Below, piece after piece: positions 45,806 to 54,299 of a DNA stretch of 64,000 bases (positions within the stretch are counted from its first letter, which is position 1; each line of letters starts with the position of its first letter). The stretch is from Rhodothermales bacterium (GTDB lineage Bacteria; Bacteroidota; Rhodothermia; Rhodothermales; VXPQ01), in contig JAJDWX010000030.1 in the NCBI GenBank assembly GCA_022825385.1, positions 62,001 through 126,000 of the forward strand, in the 5' to 3' direction. The notes below the pieces were generated by a model. The model did no database searches. It was given only the letters and a program-made list of their open reading frames with translations, and was not told where the DNA came from. Made by a program: the position numbers and the translations under genes.

Positions 45806-46612
45806 ATGAGCAATCAGGAGTTCCAGGAACGCAGCCAAAGCCGCATGATACGGTTCGACGAGCTTCCGACGCCAAACACGGAGCCGGGCGACCTTGACCA
45901 TGCGCTGACGCGCCGCTTTCTGCGCGAGGAAATCGTCGAGGAAGAAGGCGTAACGGGCCATGCCGCCCGCAAACTTCGCCTCCTGGCCGAGGACGACGAA
46001 GGAAAAACGCGGCTTACCCTCTCGGGCGTTCTCTTGTGTACGCGCAACCCCCAGGAGTGGCTGCCGCACGCCTACATACAAGCCGTCAGTTACGTGAGCG
46101 AACGCACCGACGCAAACTATCAGGTAGACGCCCGCGACATCGGCGGGCCGCTGGACGAACAAGTCGCCAACGCGCTTCATTTCTTGCGCAGGAACATGTT
46201 CATCCGCGCGACAAAAGAACTTGAGCGCCTGGAAATTCCGCAATTCAGCGAGCGCGCCGTGTTCGAAGCGCTGGTCAATGCAGTCGCCCACAGAGATTAT
46301 TCCATGGCGGGTTCGCGCATACGCATGCACATGTTCACGAATCGCCTCGAACTGTACGTGCCCGGCGCGCTGGCCAATACCCTCACCCCCGACGCCTTGC
46401 ACTTGCGACAGGCCAATCGCAACGAACTGATTGTGTCGCTTCTGGCGCGATGCCCTGCCCCGGCGGGCGTCGGAAGAAAATACCTGATGGATCGCCGGGG
46501 CGACGGCGTACCGATCATTCTGCGGGAAAGCCGGGAATTATCGGGCCATTCTCCCGAATATTCGTTGCTTGGCGAAAGCGAACTCCGCCTTGTCATCCCG
46601 TCTGCGCAGTAG
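45806..46612 (+). CDS. N-terminally truncated COG2865 (AlbA_2-less) ATP-binding protein
   Basis: A 268-residue protein that begins FQERSQSRMIRFDE, a sequence normally found just after the AlbA_2/Schlafen-like domain of COG2865 proteins, and continues into the HATPase_c_4 domain (VFEALVNAVAHRDYSMAGSRI near residue 150; GVGRKYLMDRRGDGVP). The expected 120-residue AlbA_2 domain and the C-terminal winged helix are missing. A winged helix of exactly that type lies 7 kb upstream at 38315. It could be a remnant or a reduced functional regulator. Confidence 0.65.
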   Translation: MSNQEFQERSQSRMIRFDELPTPNTEPGDLDHALTRRFLREEIVEEEGVTGHAARKLRLLAEDDEGKTRLTLSGVLLCTRNPQEWLPHAYIQAVSYVSERTDANYQVDARDIGGPLDEQVANALHFLRRNMFIRATKELERLEIPQFSERAVFEALVNAVAHRDYSMAGSRIRMHMFTNRLELYVPGALANTLTPDALHLRQANRNELIVSLLARCPAPAGVGRKYLMDRRGDGVPIILRESRELSGHSPEYSLLGESELRLVIPSAQ

Positions 46613-46752
46613 CCTTGCGGCGCCGTACGCGCCCAAAATCAACCCGAAAAACGCCTGTTCCGGCAAATGCGCCATCCGAACATACGCGCCCCGCGCTCCA
46701 TGTAACGGCCGCGTAACGAAAAACATTTTATAGAGATCATCGCACCGAATAT

Positions 46753-49700
46753 ATGGCCATTACGAACCGCGAACGAGTAGACAAGGCGATGGAACTGCTT
46801 CGGCAGGGACTCGCCCCGTATGTGGCGCGCGAATTTCTTAGCGAAAAAGGCAAGGCCATCCCCCCGGAAAATTTCGAACGCCTTGCGAGGGACCGGAATC
46901 TTGCGGACCGGCCCGTCGACGAATGGGACGTCGCGGCGCTCCTGAAACTGATGATGTCTACCTGGCGGGAAGTGTTTCGCATGACGCTGGGCCATGCCGA
47001 ACGAAGCATGGTTTCGGAGTTGCTCGAATGGCGCAACCGATGGGCGCATCAACGGCCTTTCTCCAGCGACGATACGGATCGCATGCTGGATTCGGCGGTC
47101 CGGCTCCTCACCGCCGTCTCCGCCACGCAGCAAGCGGACGAAATCGAGCGCATGAAGAAAGAGCTGCGGCGCACGATCTACGACGAACAGGTGCGCTCCG
47201 AAAAACGCAAGGCGGGGCGCTCCCTGATCGAAACCGCCGCCGCCCGGGGACCGCTCAAGCCATGGCGAGAAATCGTAACGCCGCACAAGGACGTGGCGAG
47301 CGGGCGATACCAGCAGGCGGAATTCGCCGCCGACCTGTGGCAAACCCACCTTGGCGAAGGCCCGGACGAATACCGCGACCCGAAGGAATTCTTCCGCCGC
47401 ACCTTCCTTACCGAAAGCCTGACGCGCCTGCTTACGCAATCCGTAAAGCGCATCGCGCAGGGCGACGGCGATCCGGTGGTGCAACTCCAGACCAACTTTG
47501 GCGGCGGCAAAACGCACGCCATGCTGGCGCTGTACCACCTGTTCTCCGGCGCGGCTTCCGGGGAACTTCCGGGCGTGGACGACTTGCTGAGAGAAGCCGG
47601 CCTCCCGGACCTGACCGAGGCAAAACGCGTCGTGCTGGTAGGCAACAAAATATCCCCCGGCAACCCGTACCCGAAAGCTGACGGAACCGTGGTGCGCACG
47701 CTGTGGGGCGAACTGGCCTGGCAACTGGGCGGCAAGGAAGCCTACGAACGCATCCGGGCCGACGACGAAAACGCCACCAATCCCGGGGATCGGCTCCGCG
47801 AATTGTTCAACGCATACGGCCCATGCATCGTGCTGATCGACGAATGGGTCGCGTATGCGCGCCAGCTCCACGACGAGAATAACCTGCCCGGCGGCGACTT
47901 CGAAACCCAGTTCACGTTTGCGCAAGCGCTCACGGAATCCGCCAAACTCGCGGACCGTTGCCTGCTCGTCATATCCCTCCCGGCGTCGGATACGGGAAGT
48001 TCTGCCCACGCCGAAGCGGACGACATCGAGGTGGGCGGGGTGCGGGGCCGGACGGCGCTGGACCGACTGGGCAGCGCCATAGGCCGCGTGGCGGCGGTAT
48101 GGCGCCCGGCCAGCGCCGAAGAAAGTTTTGAGATCGTGCGCCGCCGCCTGTTCGAACCGCCAAGCGACGCGGAAGCCTTCAAGCAGCGGGACGTAACGGC
48201 GCGGGCCTTTGCAGACCTGTACGGCAGCCAGCGCGGCGAATTTCCGTCCGAATGCAGCGAAGCGGAGTACGAAAAACGGATCCAGGCCGCGTACCCCATC
48301 CACCCCGAAATTTTCGACCGGCTCTACGGCGACTGGTCCACCCTGCTGAAATTCCAGCGTACCCGCGGCGTATTGCGCCTCATGGCCACGGTCATCCACT
48401 CTCTGTGGGAATCGGGAGACAGGAACCCGCTTATTTTGCCGTCCATGATTCCTATGGGCGACCTTCGCGTACGCCCCGAACTGACCCGCTACCTGACGGA
48501 TAACTGGGTTCCGATCATCGAAACGGATATAGACGGAGCGAATGCGCTGCCGCTCAGGATCGACGCCGACAACCCGAACCTCGGCAAACTGAACGCTGCG
48601 CGGCGCGTGGCCCGCACGATTTTCCTCGGGTCGGCTCCCGTAACGCATGCGTCGCAACGAGGGCTCGAAGACCGCCGGATCAAACTTGGCTGCGTGACGC
48701 CCGGAGAATCGCCCGCCGTTTTCGGGGACGCCCTGCGCCATCTTACGAAAGAAGCCACATACCTGTATCAGGACGGTTCACGGGTATGGTATTCGACCCA
48801 GCCTACGGTGACCAAACTGGCGAAGGACCGCGCCGCCGAACTGGAGCGCAACCCGGACAAGGTCCACGCCGAGCTGGAAAAACGCTTGCGCGGCGCATTG
48901 CGAGACCAGGGGGGATTTTCCCGCATACACGCCTTGCCGCGCACACCATCGGACGTACCGGAAGACGCGGCGAGCCGCCTGGTCGTGCTGTCCGCAGAAG
49001 ATCCGCACAACAAAACGCCCGAAAGCGAGGCGATAGGGAAGGCCCGCGCCCTCCTCGAAATGCGGGGCAACGCCCCCCGGCTTTACCGGAATACGCTCGT
49101 CTTTCTTGCCGCAGACCGGGTGCGCCTTCAGGATCTGTACGGCGCCGTCTGCCGGTATCTTGCCTGGGAATCCATCCTGAACGAACGGGAGGAACTCAAC
49201 CTGGACCCGCGCCAGACGAAGCAGGCCGAAGCCCAGAAGGCATCCGACGACGAAAGCGTACGCATGCAACTGCCCGAAACGTGGCAATGGCTGTTGGTCC
49301 CCACGCAAAACGCCCCCGACGCGGCGGTCGAATGGAAGGCCCTGTCGCTGAAGAGCGCCGCCGGGCTGGCGAAGCGGGCATACAAGCGGCTTGTAAGCGA
49401 AGATATGCTGGTGGGCGCGCTGGGCCCCGCCATTCTGCGCAAGCATATGGACGAAGTGCCCTTGTGGCGGGGGAACCATGTCGAGGCCCGGCAACTTGCG
49501 GAGGATTTCGCGCAATACATTTATCTGCCCCGGCTGCATGACGTTTCGGTGTTGCTGGAAGCGATAGGCAAAGGGCCGGGCCGCCTTACCTGGATGCAGG
49601 ACGCCTTCGCCGTCGCGGAGCGCTACGACGAGGAAGCCGGGCGCTACGAGGGACTTTGCGCGGGCGAGCATGTCGCCATAACGGAAGGAAGCGGCAGCCT

Positions 49701-50082
49701 CCTCGTGAAGCCGGAGGTCGCCCTGCGGCAACTGGAAGAGGAAAAAGCGCCGCAGCCGCCCACGGGGCCAACAGAAGCAAACGGCGACGCGGGAGCAGGA
49801 GAAAAAGGAAATGGACTCCCGCCAAAGGGGCCTCCGCCCGATCCGCGCCCCACTCGCTACTACGGCTCCGTGCAACTGGACGCCCACCGGGTGGGCCGGG
49901 ACGCCGGGCAAATCGCCGAAGAAGTGATTGCCCACCTTGCGGGCATCGTCGGCGCCCGCGTCAAAATCACGCTGGACATCGAGGCGGACATTCCTTCGGG
50001 CGCCTCGGAACAAATCGTGCGCACCGTAACCGAAAACGGCCATGCGCTGAAGTTCCGGGATCAGGGATTCGAGCCGGAGTAG
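46753..50082 (+). CDS. DUF499 ATPase with N-terminal Swt1-type HEPN domain
   Basis: An 1109-residue protein. Residues about 1-120 (YVAREF.. and SELLEWRNRWAHQRPF with an R-x4-H HEPN motif) form a Swt1-like HEPN domain, a probable RNase or RNA-binding unit. The rest is a COG1483/DUF499 AAA+-type ATPase with Walker A TNFGGGKTHAML near residue 248 and Walker B PCIVLIDEWVAY. The tail (about 985-1109) has a low-complexity Pro/Gly linker before a small conserved C-terminal domain. DUF499 and DUF1156 genes are repeatedly found together in predicted defence islands. Confidence 0.88.
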   Translation: MAITNRERVDKAMELLRQGLAPYVAREFLSEKGKAIPPENFERLARDRNLADRPVDEWDVAALLKLMMSTWREVFRMTLGHAERSMVSELLEWRNRWAHQRPFSSDDTDRMLDSAVRLLTAVSATQQADEIERMKKELRRTIYDEQVRSEKRKAGRSLIETAAARGPLKPWREIVTPHKDVASGRYQQAEFAADLWQTHLGEGPDEYRDPKEFFRRTFLTESLTRLLTQSVKRIAQGDGDPVVQLQTNFGGGKTHAMLALYHLFSGAASGELPGVDDLLREAGLPDLTEAKRVVLVGNKISPGNPYPKADGTVVRTLWGELAWQLGGKEAYERIRADDENATNPGDRLRELFNAYGPCIVLIDEWVAYARQLHDENNLPGGDFETQFTFAQALTESAKLADRCLLVISLPASDTGSSAHAEADDIEVGGVRGRTALDRLGSAIGRVAAVWRPASAEESFEIVRRRLFEPPSDAEAFKQRDVTARAFADLYGSQRGEFPSECSEAEYEKRIQAAYPIHPEIFDRLYGDWSTLLKFQRTRGVLRLMATVIHSLWESGDRNPLILPSMIPMGDLRVRPELTRYLTDNWVPIIETDIDGANALPLRIDADNPNLGKLNAARRVARTIFLGSAPVTHASQRGLEDRRIKLGCVTPGESPAVFGDALRHLTKEATYLYQDGSRVWYSTQPTVTKLAKDRAAELERNPDKVHAELEKRLRGALRDQGGFSRIHALPRTPSDVPEDAASRLVVLSAEDPHNKTPESEAIGKARALLEMRGNAPRLYRNTLVFLAADRVRLQDLYGAVCRYLAWESILNEREELNLDPRQTKQAEAQKASDDESVRMQLPETWQWLLVPTQNAPDAAVEWKALSLKSAAGLAKRAYKRLVSEDMLVGALGPAILRKHMDEVPLWRGNHVEARQLAEDFAQYIYLPRLHDVSVLLEAIGKGPGRLTWMQDAFAVAERYDEEAGRYEGLCAGEHVAITEGSGSLLVKPEVALRQLEEEKAPQPPTGPTEANGDAGAGEKGNGLPPKGPPPDPRPTRYYGSVQLDAHRVGRDAGQIAEEVIAHLAGIVGARVKITLDIEADIPSGASEQIVRTVTENGHALKFRDQGFEPE

Positions 50083-50261
50083 GGACGGCAACAGGGTTTT
50101 AAGGCAGAATAGGGGGGCAGCGCTTCTTCGCCCTTAGCGGAACGGTCGATACGGAATGATTCGTTCGGACAGGAATGTTTTCGCTATGCTCGGCCCAAAT
50201 TGCGCAATAGCCGCCGCTGCGGCAGCGGGCAAGGCTGTCTTTGCGCGAACGGAATACTTTC

Positions 50262-50296
50262 TTTACATTTTTACATTTTTATTCTATTTTTGTAAA
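50262..50296 (+). promoter_or_regulatory. AT-rich promoter and palindromic operator of the XRE-ImmA gene
   Basis: TTTACA occurs twice (50262, 50270) and its complement TGTAAA at 50291, an inverted repeat suitable for an XRE dimer. TATTTTTG at 50285-50292 matches the TAnnTTTG -7 box. The start codon (TTG at 50323) is 30 bp downstream, which suggests autoregulation by the encoded protein. The rest of 50083-50261 shows no other feature. Confidence 0.5.
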
Positions 50297-50322
50297 TCTT
50301 CGCCCAAAACAGACGCCTACCC

Positions 50323-51384
50323 TTGATCGGAAAACGACTCAAAATCGCCCGCGCCGCCTCGGGGCTTTCCCTGCGCGCCCTGTCGGACAAAATCGGCAAC
50401 CTCGTGAGCGCGCAGTCCATCAGCTACTATGAGCGCGACATGGCCACGCCCGGTTCGGACGTGCTCCTTGCCCTTGCCGACGAACTCGACGTTTCTCTGA
50501 ATTATCTCGTCGGCGACCAGGACATGACGGTGGAGCGCATCGATTTTCGCAAAAAGAAAATCACCCGAAGACGCGAAGTGGCGCGCGTCGAGGCCACCAT
50601 CCTGCACGACCTGGAACGCTACCTTGCCGTCGAAAGCATCCTCGGCATGCCGGGCTTCGACTGGGACAAGCCGCGCGAAGCCCCCTACCCTGTCGCCAGC
50701 GATCTGCGGGAAGCCGATCGGGCCGCGCACCTTTTGCGCAACGCCTGGAACCTTGGACTGGACCCTGTCCCGAACCTCACGGGAATTCTGGAGGAGCACG
50801 GAATCAAGGCGCTGTCGATAGACCTTACGAACAATATCGCCGGGCTGACGGCGCGCGTACGGCGGGCAAACGAAGACATCGTATCCGTGATGATCGTAAA
50901 CGGCAAAGAGCGCGGCGAGCGGCAACGCTTTACCATCGCGCACGAACTCGGCCACCTGATGCTGGACGTAGCCCCTGATATAGACGAAGAAAAGGCTGCG
51001 CATCGCTTCGCAGGGGCCTTCCTCATGCCGGCAGAAATGGTATGGACCGCCGTAGGCAAACATCGCCACGCCATCGGCTACAGCGAACTTTTCGCCCTCA
51101 AGAAGCTTTTTGGCGTAAGCGTGCAGGCCCTTGCGTACCGATGCAAGGACCTCGGCGTCTTTAACGACGCGTTGTTCCGCAACCTCTTGCGGGATTTTTC
51201 CCGCCGAGGCTGGCGCAGCCCCCCTTACGAGGAGCCATTCCCCTTGCCCGCGGAAAAGCCGCAACGCTTCGAACGCCTGTGCTTTCGCGCCTTGTCCGAA
51301 AACGCGGTTTCGGAACCCAGGGCCGCCGAACTGCTGGGTATATCGGTGCACGAATTGCACTGCCAAATGGCGGAACCGCCATGA
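50323..51384 (+). CDS. XRE-family regulator with ImmA/IrrE metallopeptidase domain
   Basis: A 353-residue protein. Residues about 1-65 form an HTH_3/XRE domain (ASGLSLRALSDKIGNLVSAQ), and residues about 160-270 an ImmA/IrrE zinc-peptidase domain with the HExxH motif in TIAHELGHLMLD near residue 206. Such proteins are usually antitoxins or regulators of a gene just downstream, often a PIN toxin. Here only a truncated reading frame (MTAIKHPKRIRLYPDREE) starts at the overlapping ATG 51380, and a PIN fragment lies about 1.8 kb away. The start codon is TTG. Confidence 0.85.
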   Translation: MIGKRLKIARAASGLSLRALSDKIGNLVSAQSISYYERDMATPGSDVLLALADELDVSLNYLVGDQDMTVERIDFRKKKITRRREVARVEATILHDLERYLAVESILGMPGFDWDKPREAPYPVASDLREADRAAHLLRNAWNLGLDPVPNLTGILEEHGIKALSIDLTNNIAGLTARVRRANEDIVSVMIVNGKERGERQRFTIAHELGHLMLDVAPDIDEEKAAHRFAGAFLMPAEMVWTAVGKHRHAIGYSELFALKKLFGVSVQALAYRCKDLGVFNDALFRNLLRDFSRRGWRSPPYEEPFPLPAEKPQRFERLCFRALSENAVSEPRAAELLGISVHELHCQMAEPP

Positions 51385-51390
51385 CAGCAA

Positions 51391-52566
51391 TCAAGCATCC
51401 GAAACGGATCCGTCTATATCCTGATCGGGAAGAATAGCATCGCCGCGAGATTTCAGTTCCTGGTTCAGGCGAGCCAGCGGTTCCGAGAACGCCCCCTCCA
51501 GTTTTACAATATGCTCGCACAGCCATTCGATTCTCGACGGCCAATTTTCTTCGTTGAACCCGTCGCAGGATTGCAAATAGCTGATTCGGCTTGCTTTCTT
51601 TGCATAGTAGGATTGCCAATTCATTTCAGCACCAAAACGCTTTTCAATTTCCTTTCTATTCCGTTTGAGCCGATCAAATATCCATTTGTTCTCATTCTTC
51701 GACCGAGTAAGATAAAGGTCCACGCACACCGCTCCCTTGGAAGAGCTCATCCTGTACTCGCAGTCGGCCATCACATCGGTCCCCCTGACCAGCAGGGATC
51801 TTGTGGACGGACTAATGTTCGCATACCGCGCTACGCCTCGCCTTTGGAGCTCCTCCAGGGTCCTCGTCCAGAATTTGATTCGCCTTCCCTCAATGCCCTT
51901 CTGCGTGTCCTTTGACGATTTTTCCTCGGATTCCTTTTTCACCATCCCGATCATGTAATCCGCCGCTTCGGGCACCGGAATAATCTGCTGCAAATCGACC
52001 AGAATCTCCTCGCCCAAACTGTAAGGCGACGTGCGAAAGCACTGCACCCGGATTCCGTGTCCAATCAGCCAAAGCACGGTCGCCGTAACCTCCTTGCGAA
52101 AGTTCGCCGCAACCAGTATTAGCCGCTGATTATTGCCCTCGTTCAGCACCATGTCGTCGATATCTTCGGCCCCAAGAAAATCGCACAGATTCACCACGGC
52201 GTTCTCTCGGTCAGACCACTTGTCGAGATAATCCTGATAAATTTTGACGATCTCTGCCTTCTTCAGGGTGGAGCAGTAGGCCACATACTTGAGCCCCTGC
52301 CATACGACGTCGCGGCCCGAATCGTCAAGTTTGTTCTCAATGACCACCAGTTGGCCGTCCTTATCCATAGCAAGGAGGTCAAGGCGCTCGTTCGTATCCG
52401 CAAAGCCGGCAAACTCCTTCTGGACGATGAGCAACTTTTCGCCCAGCGCATCCGGCTTATCAGCGATCCATTCCTGGAGATGGTCCCTTTCGCGAAGATT
52501 CAAATCGGCAAAGCGGCGTTTTTCAAGGGGAACGAGCCGATTCTCGGAGACTTCTACTTTGAACAT
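51391..52566 (-). CDS. DUF4268 protein with PD-(D/E)XK nuclease core
   Basis: A 391-residue protein transcribed against the rest of the island. The nuclease core is NERLDLLAMDKDG followed by LVVIENKLDDS (the D...ExK signature) near residues 60-85, as in NucS/DUF91-like nucleases. The C-terminal segment, WQSYYAKKASRISY, is typical of DUF4268. Such proteins occur in restriction-like settings. Its 3' end abuts the XRE-ImmA gene 6 bp away (convergent), which suggests it was inserted there. AAAGGA precedes the ATG. Confidence 0.8.
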   Translation of the reverse strand: MFKVEVSENRLVPLEKRRFADLNLRERDHLQEWIADKPDALGEKLLIVQKEFAGFADTNERLDLLAMDKDGQLVVIENKLDDSGRDVVWQGLKYVAYCSTLKKAEIVKIYQDYLDKWSDRENAVVNLCDFLGAEDIDDMVLNEGNNQRLILVAANFRKEVTATVLWLIGHGIRVQCFRTSPYSLGEEILVDLQQIIPVPEAADYMIGMVKKESEEKSSKDTQKGIEGRRIKFWTRTLEELQRRGVARYANISPSTRSLLVRGTDVMADCEYRMSSSKGAVCVDLYLTRSKNENKWIFDRLKRNRKEIEKRFGAEMNWQSYYAKKASRISYLQSCDGFNEENWPSRIEWLCEHIVKLEGAFSEPLARLNQELKSRGDAILPDQDIDGSVSDA

Positions 52567-52606
52567 CCTGCTTGTCCTTTTACCGTGTGGTGATTCTTGT
52601 GGTGCG

Positions 52607-52969
52607 TTATTGCGTCCGAGCCGGCATGCGTCCATGTCCGGCTGCCGCAAGTTCTCGCGAGACAGCGCGGGGCGCAAGCGTGGAATCCGATTTCACAGGG
52701 ACGGGCGGCGCATGAATGCCAAGCCGATCTTCGACCACGGCCAAGCGCTTGTCTATGTTGGCCAACTTGTCGTTAACTTCCTTGAATTGCTCGTTCACCG
52801 TCTGGAATTGTGTGTTCACCGTCTCGAATTGCCTGTCCATGGATTCTTCCAGCCGGTTCAGGTCGCCATGCAGCAAAACGTATGGGAAATACGCGATAGC
52901 CATCACGGCGGCCAACGCGCCAACGGCTTGCCATATCCCTTTCCAAGGCCATGCGTTTATGTTTTTCAT
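52607..52969 (-). CDS. Small coiled-coil membrane protein, paralogue 1 (in left inverted arm)
   Basis: A 120-residue protein with one transmembrane helix (residues about 14-32) followed by heptads of the QFxxVNxQF type and the cap LANIDKRLAVVEDRLG. Near-identical to the 108-residue protein at 53904 except for one extra seven-residue heptad block and a divergent tail after DSTLAPRA, where the duplication ends. Function unknown. It lies inside a 505-bp inverted repeat arm. Confidence 0.65.
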   Translation of the reverse strand: MKNINAWPWKGIWQAVGALAAVMAIAYFPYVLLHGDLNRLEESMDRQFETVNTQFQTVNEQFKEVNDKLANIDKRLAVVEDRLGIHAPPVPVKSDSTLAPRAVSRELAAAGHGRMPARTQ

Positions 52970-53169
52970 TGCGCGCTTCCGTTTGGACTTCGTGAATGGC
53001 TTGCAATGCTTGTCGCGTCTATTCCCTACGCGCCGCCGCCCGGATCGTTTCCGCGCAGGAGACGCCGCACGGGCGATTTTCTCCCGTATCGCGGTCAAGG
53101 CAAACCGTTAATCTGCCCCCATAGACACGCGAACACCCCAAATATAACCTCCGCAGCAAAATTTATTTC
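52665..53169 (-). repeat. Left arm of a large inverted duplication
   Basis: This 505-bp arm is about 90% identical to 53703-54187 in opposite orientation. Its inner boundary is at the sequence GAAATAAATTTTGC on the minus strand. It carries paralogue 1 and its upstream region. With the right arm it flanks 533 bp of gene debris, a composite-element-like structure without a transposase. Confidence 0.85.
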
Positions 53170-53190
53170 CTCCATAGAGCCATTGGCAAG

Positions 53191-53220
53191 CATCGCCACG
53201 CCATCGGCTACAGCGAACTT
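53191..53220 (+). repeat. 30-bp duplicated piece of the XRE-ImmA gene
   Basis: CATCGCCACGCCATCGGCTA plus CAGCGAACTT is an exact copy of 51061-51090 inside the XRE-ImmA gene. It is fused here to the PIN fragment that follows, showing that material from the regulator locus was captured during rearrangement. Confidence 0.9.
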
Positions 53221-53445
53221 ACGGATCGCTGCTGGAGGCCGCTTCTCAAATACCGTTCGATTTTGTCGTCCCTGACGTGCTTTATGAACTTGAATTGAAG
53301 GCGTACAACGGTCCGACGTTGCTTGAACTTGGGCTTATCGTAGCCAAAATGGATGGAGACGGAGCCGCCCGAGGCATAAGATCCAAACGACAAAAACCGG
53401 CCCTTTCCCTACCCGACGCGTTTGCGCTGGCACTGGCCGCTGCCC
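53221..53445 (+). pseudogene. PIN-domain toxin fragment
   Basis: The reading frame encodes GSLLEAASQIPFDFVVPDVL, YELEL, LLELGLIV and LSLPDAFALALA, which follow the order of PIN toxins encoded next to XRE/ImmA regulators (N-terminal strand, VPD.LYEEEL helix, ..DAFALALA near the C-terminal third). The N-terminus with the first catalytic Asp and the C-terminus are absent, and the 5' boundary is the duplicated 30 bp of the XRE gene. It is probably the former partner of the gene at 50323. Confidence 0.6.
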
Positions 53446-53620
53446 AGATCGATGCCGTTGCGGTCCAGCCTGTCACGCCACGCGTGACGATGCCGGTCCG
53501 CGAACCACAGGAACAGCCGCTTGACCTTGACGCTGCGACATTCCCGCAGAAGCCGGGACATCCGCTGGCGACATAACGGCTCCGCAACGAGCTCGAATAA
53601 CCCGCCGCCGTTTACGCTAT
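53445..53620 (-). pseudogene. AbiEi-like antitoxin fragment
   Basis: On the minus strand this region reads GLFELVAEPLCRQRMSRLL, then RSVKVKRLFLWFADRHRHAW and LDRNGIDLG, which matches the C-terminal part of AbiEi-family (type IV) antitoxins (.CRSVKVKRLFLW.A.RH.H.W). It is joined directly to the PIN fragment and has no start or partner AbiEii gene. A decayed relic; the family call is from memory of the motif. Confidence 0.5.
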
Positions 53621-53702
53621 GCCCGATTTGTCCGACGCGTCCGGTTCGCCAAGGATTCCCTAAAGCGCATTCCAGTCCCTTGTCCGTGGCTTGATCGATC
53701 CA

Positions 53703-54187
53703 GAAATAAATTTTGCGGCGGAGGTTATATTGGAGGCATTCTCGTGTCTATAGGGGCAGTTTAACGGCTTGCCTTGACTGCGATACGGGAGAAAATCGCC
53801 CGCATGGCGTCTTCAATGTGGAAACGATCCAGGCGGCGGCGCGTAGGGAACAGACGCGACAAGCATTGCAAGCTATGCACGAAGTCCAAACGGAGCGTAC
53901 GCAATGAAAAACATAAACGCATGGCCCTGGAAAGGAATATGGCAAGCCGTGGGCGCCTTGGCCGCCGTGATGGCTATCGCATACTTCCCGTACATTTTGC
54001 TGCATGGCGACCTGAACCGGCTGGAAGAATCCATGGACAGGCAATTCCAGGCGGTAAACGAGCAATTTCAGGAAGTTAACGGCAATCTGGCCAACATAGA
54101 CAAGCGCTTGGCCGTTGTCGAGGATCGGCTTGGCATTCATGCTCCGCCCGTATCCGTGAAAGCGGACTCCACGCTTGCGTCCCGCGC
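53703..54187 (+). repeat. Right arm of the inverted duplication
   Basis: Mirrors 52665-53169. Both arms begin internally at GAAATAAATTTTG and end in the shared STLA(S/P)RA codons of the small protein gene. Differences are mostly single substitutions, plus one 21-bp heptad difference and a few small indels, so the duplication is fairly recent but not new. Confidence 0.85.
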
Positions 54188-54230
54188 AGGATCGGAGTCC
54201 GTGGCATTGTCCGTCCTCGAATCGGAGTAA
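53904..54230 (+). CDS. Small coiled-coil membrane protein, paralogue 2
   Basis: A 108-residue protein: transmembrane helix at residues about 14-32 (WQAVGALAAVMAIAYFPYIL), a heptad coil (MDRQFQAVNEQFQEVN), then LANIDKRLAVVEDRLG and a tail ending ALSVLESE. Near-identical to paralogue 1 up to the tail. The last 74 bp of the gene region are repeated after the next gene. No known function; the plan suggests an oligomeric membrane-anchored coil. Confidence 0.7.
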   Translation: MKNINAWPWKGIWQAVGALAAVMAIAYFPYILLHGDLNRLEESMDRQFQAVNEQFQEVNGNLANIDKRLAVVEDRLGIHAPPVSVKADSTLASRAGSESVALSVLESE

Positions 54231-54238
54231 CCCGCTTT
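54165..54238 (+). repeat. 74-bp direct repeat, copy 1 (3' tail of paralogue 2)
   Basis: Matches 54491-54564 with three mismatches. It contains the last 22 codons, the stop codon and eight bases beyond. The shared tail, DSTLASRAGSESVALSVL in protein form, is attached to two otherwise different proteins. Confidence 0.88.
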
Positions 54239-54299
54239 CTGCGTAGAAAGGGCCCGGGCGGCGAACAATACGAAACAGACGCTACAACCCTTGCGAGCC

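Noticed and set aside
46639..48741. Minus-strand open frame of 700 codons
   Set aside because: Antisense shadow of the DUF499 gene in GC-rich DNA, where stop codons are rare.
33364..50082. DISARM or BREX system
   Set aside because: The helicase and methyltransferase recall class 1 DISARM, but DrmA, DrmB and DrmC are absent; PglZ, BrxC and BrxL of BREX are absent too.
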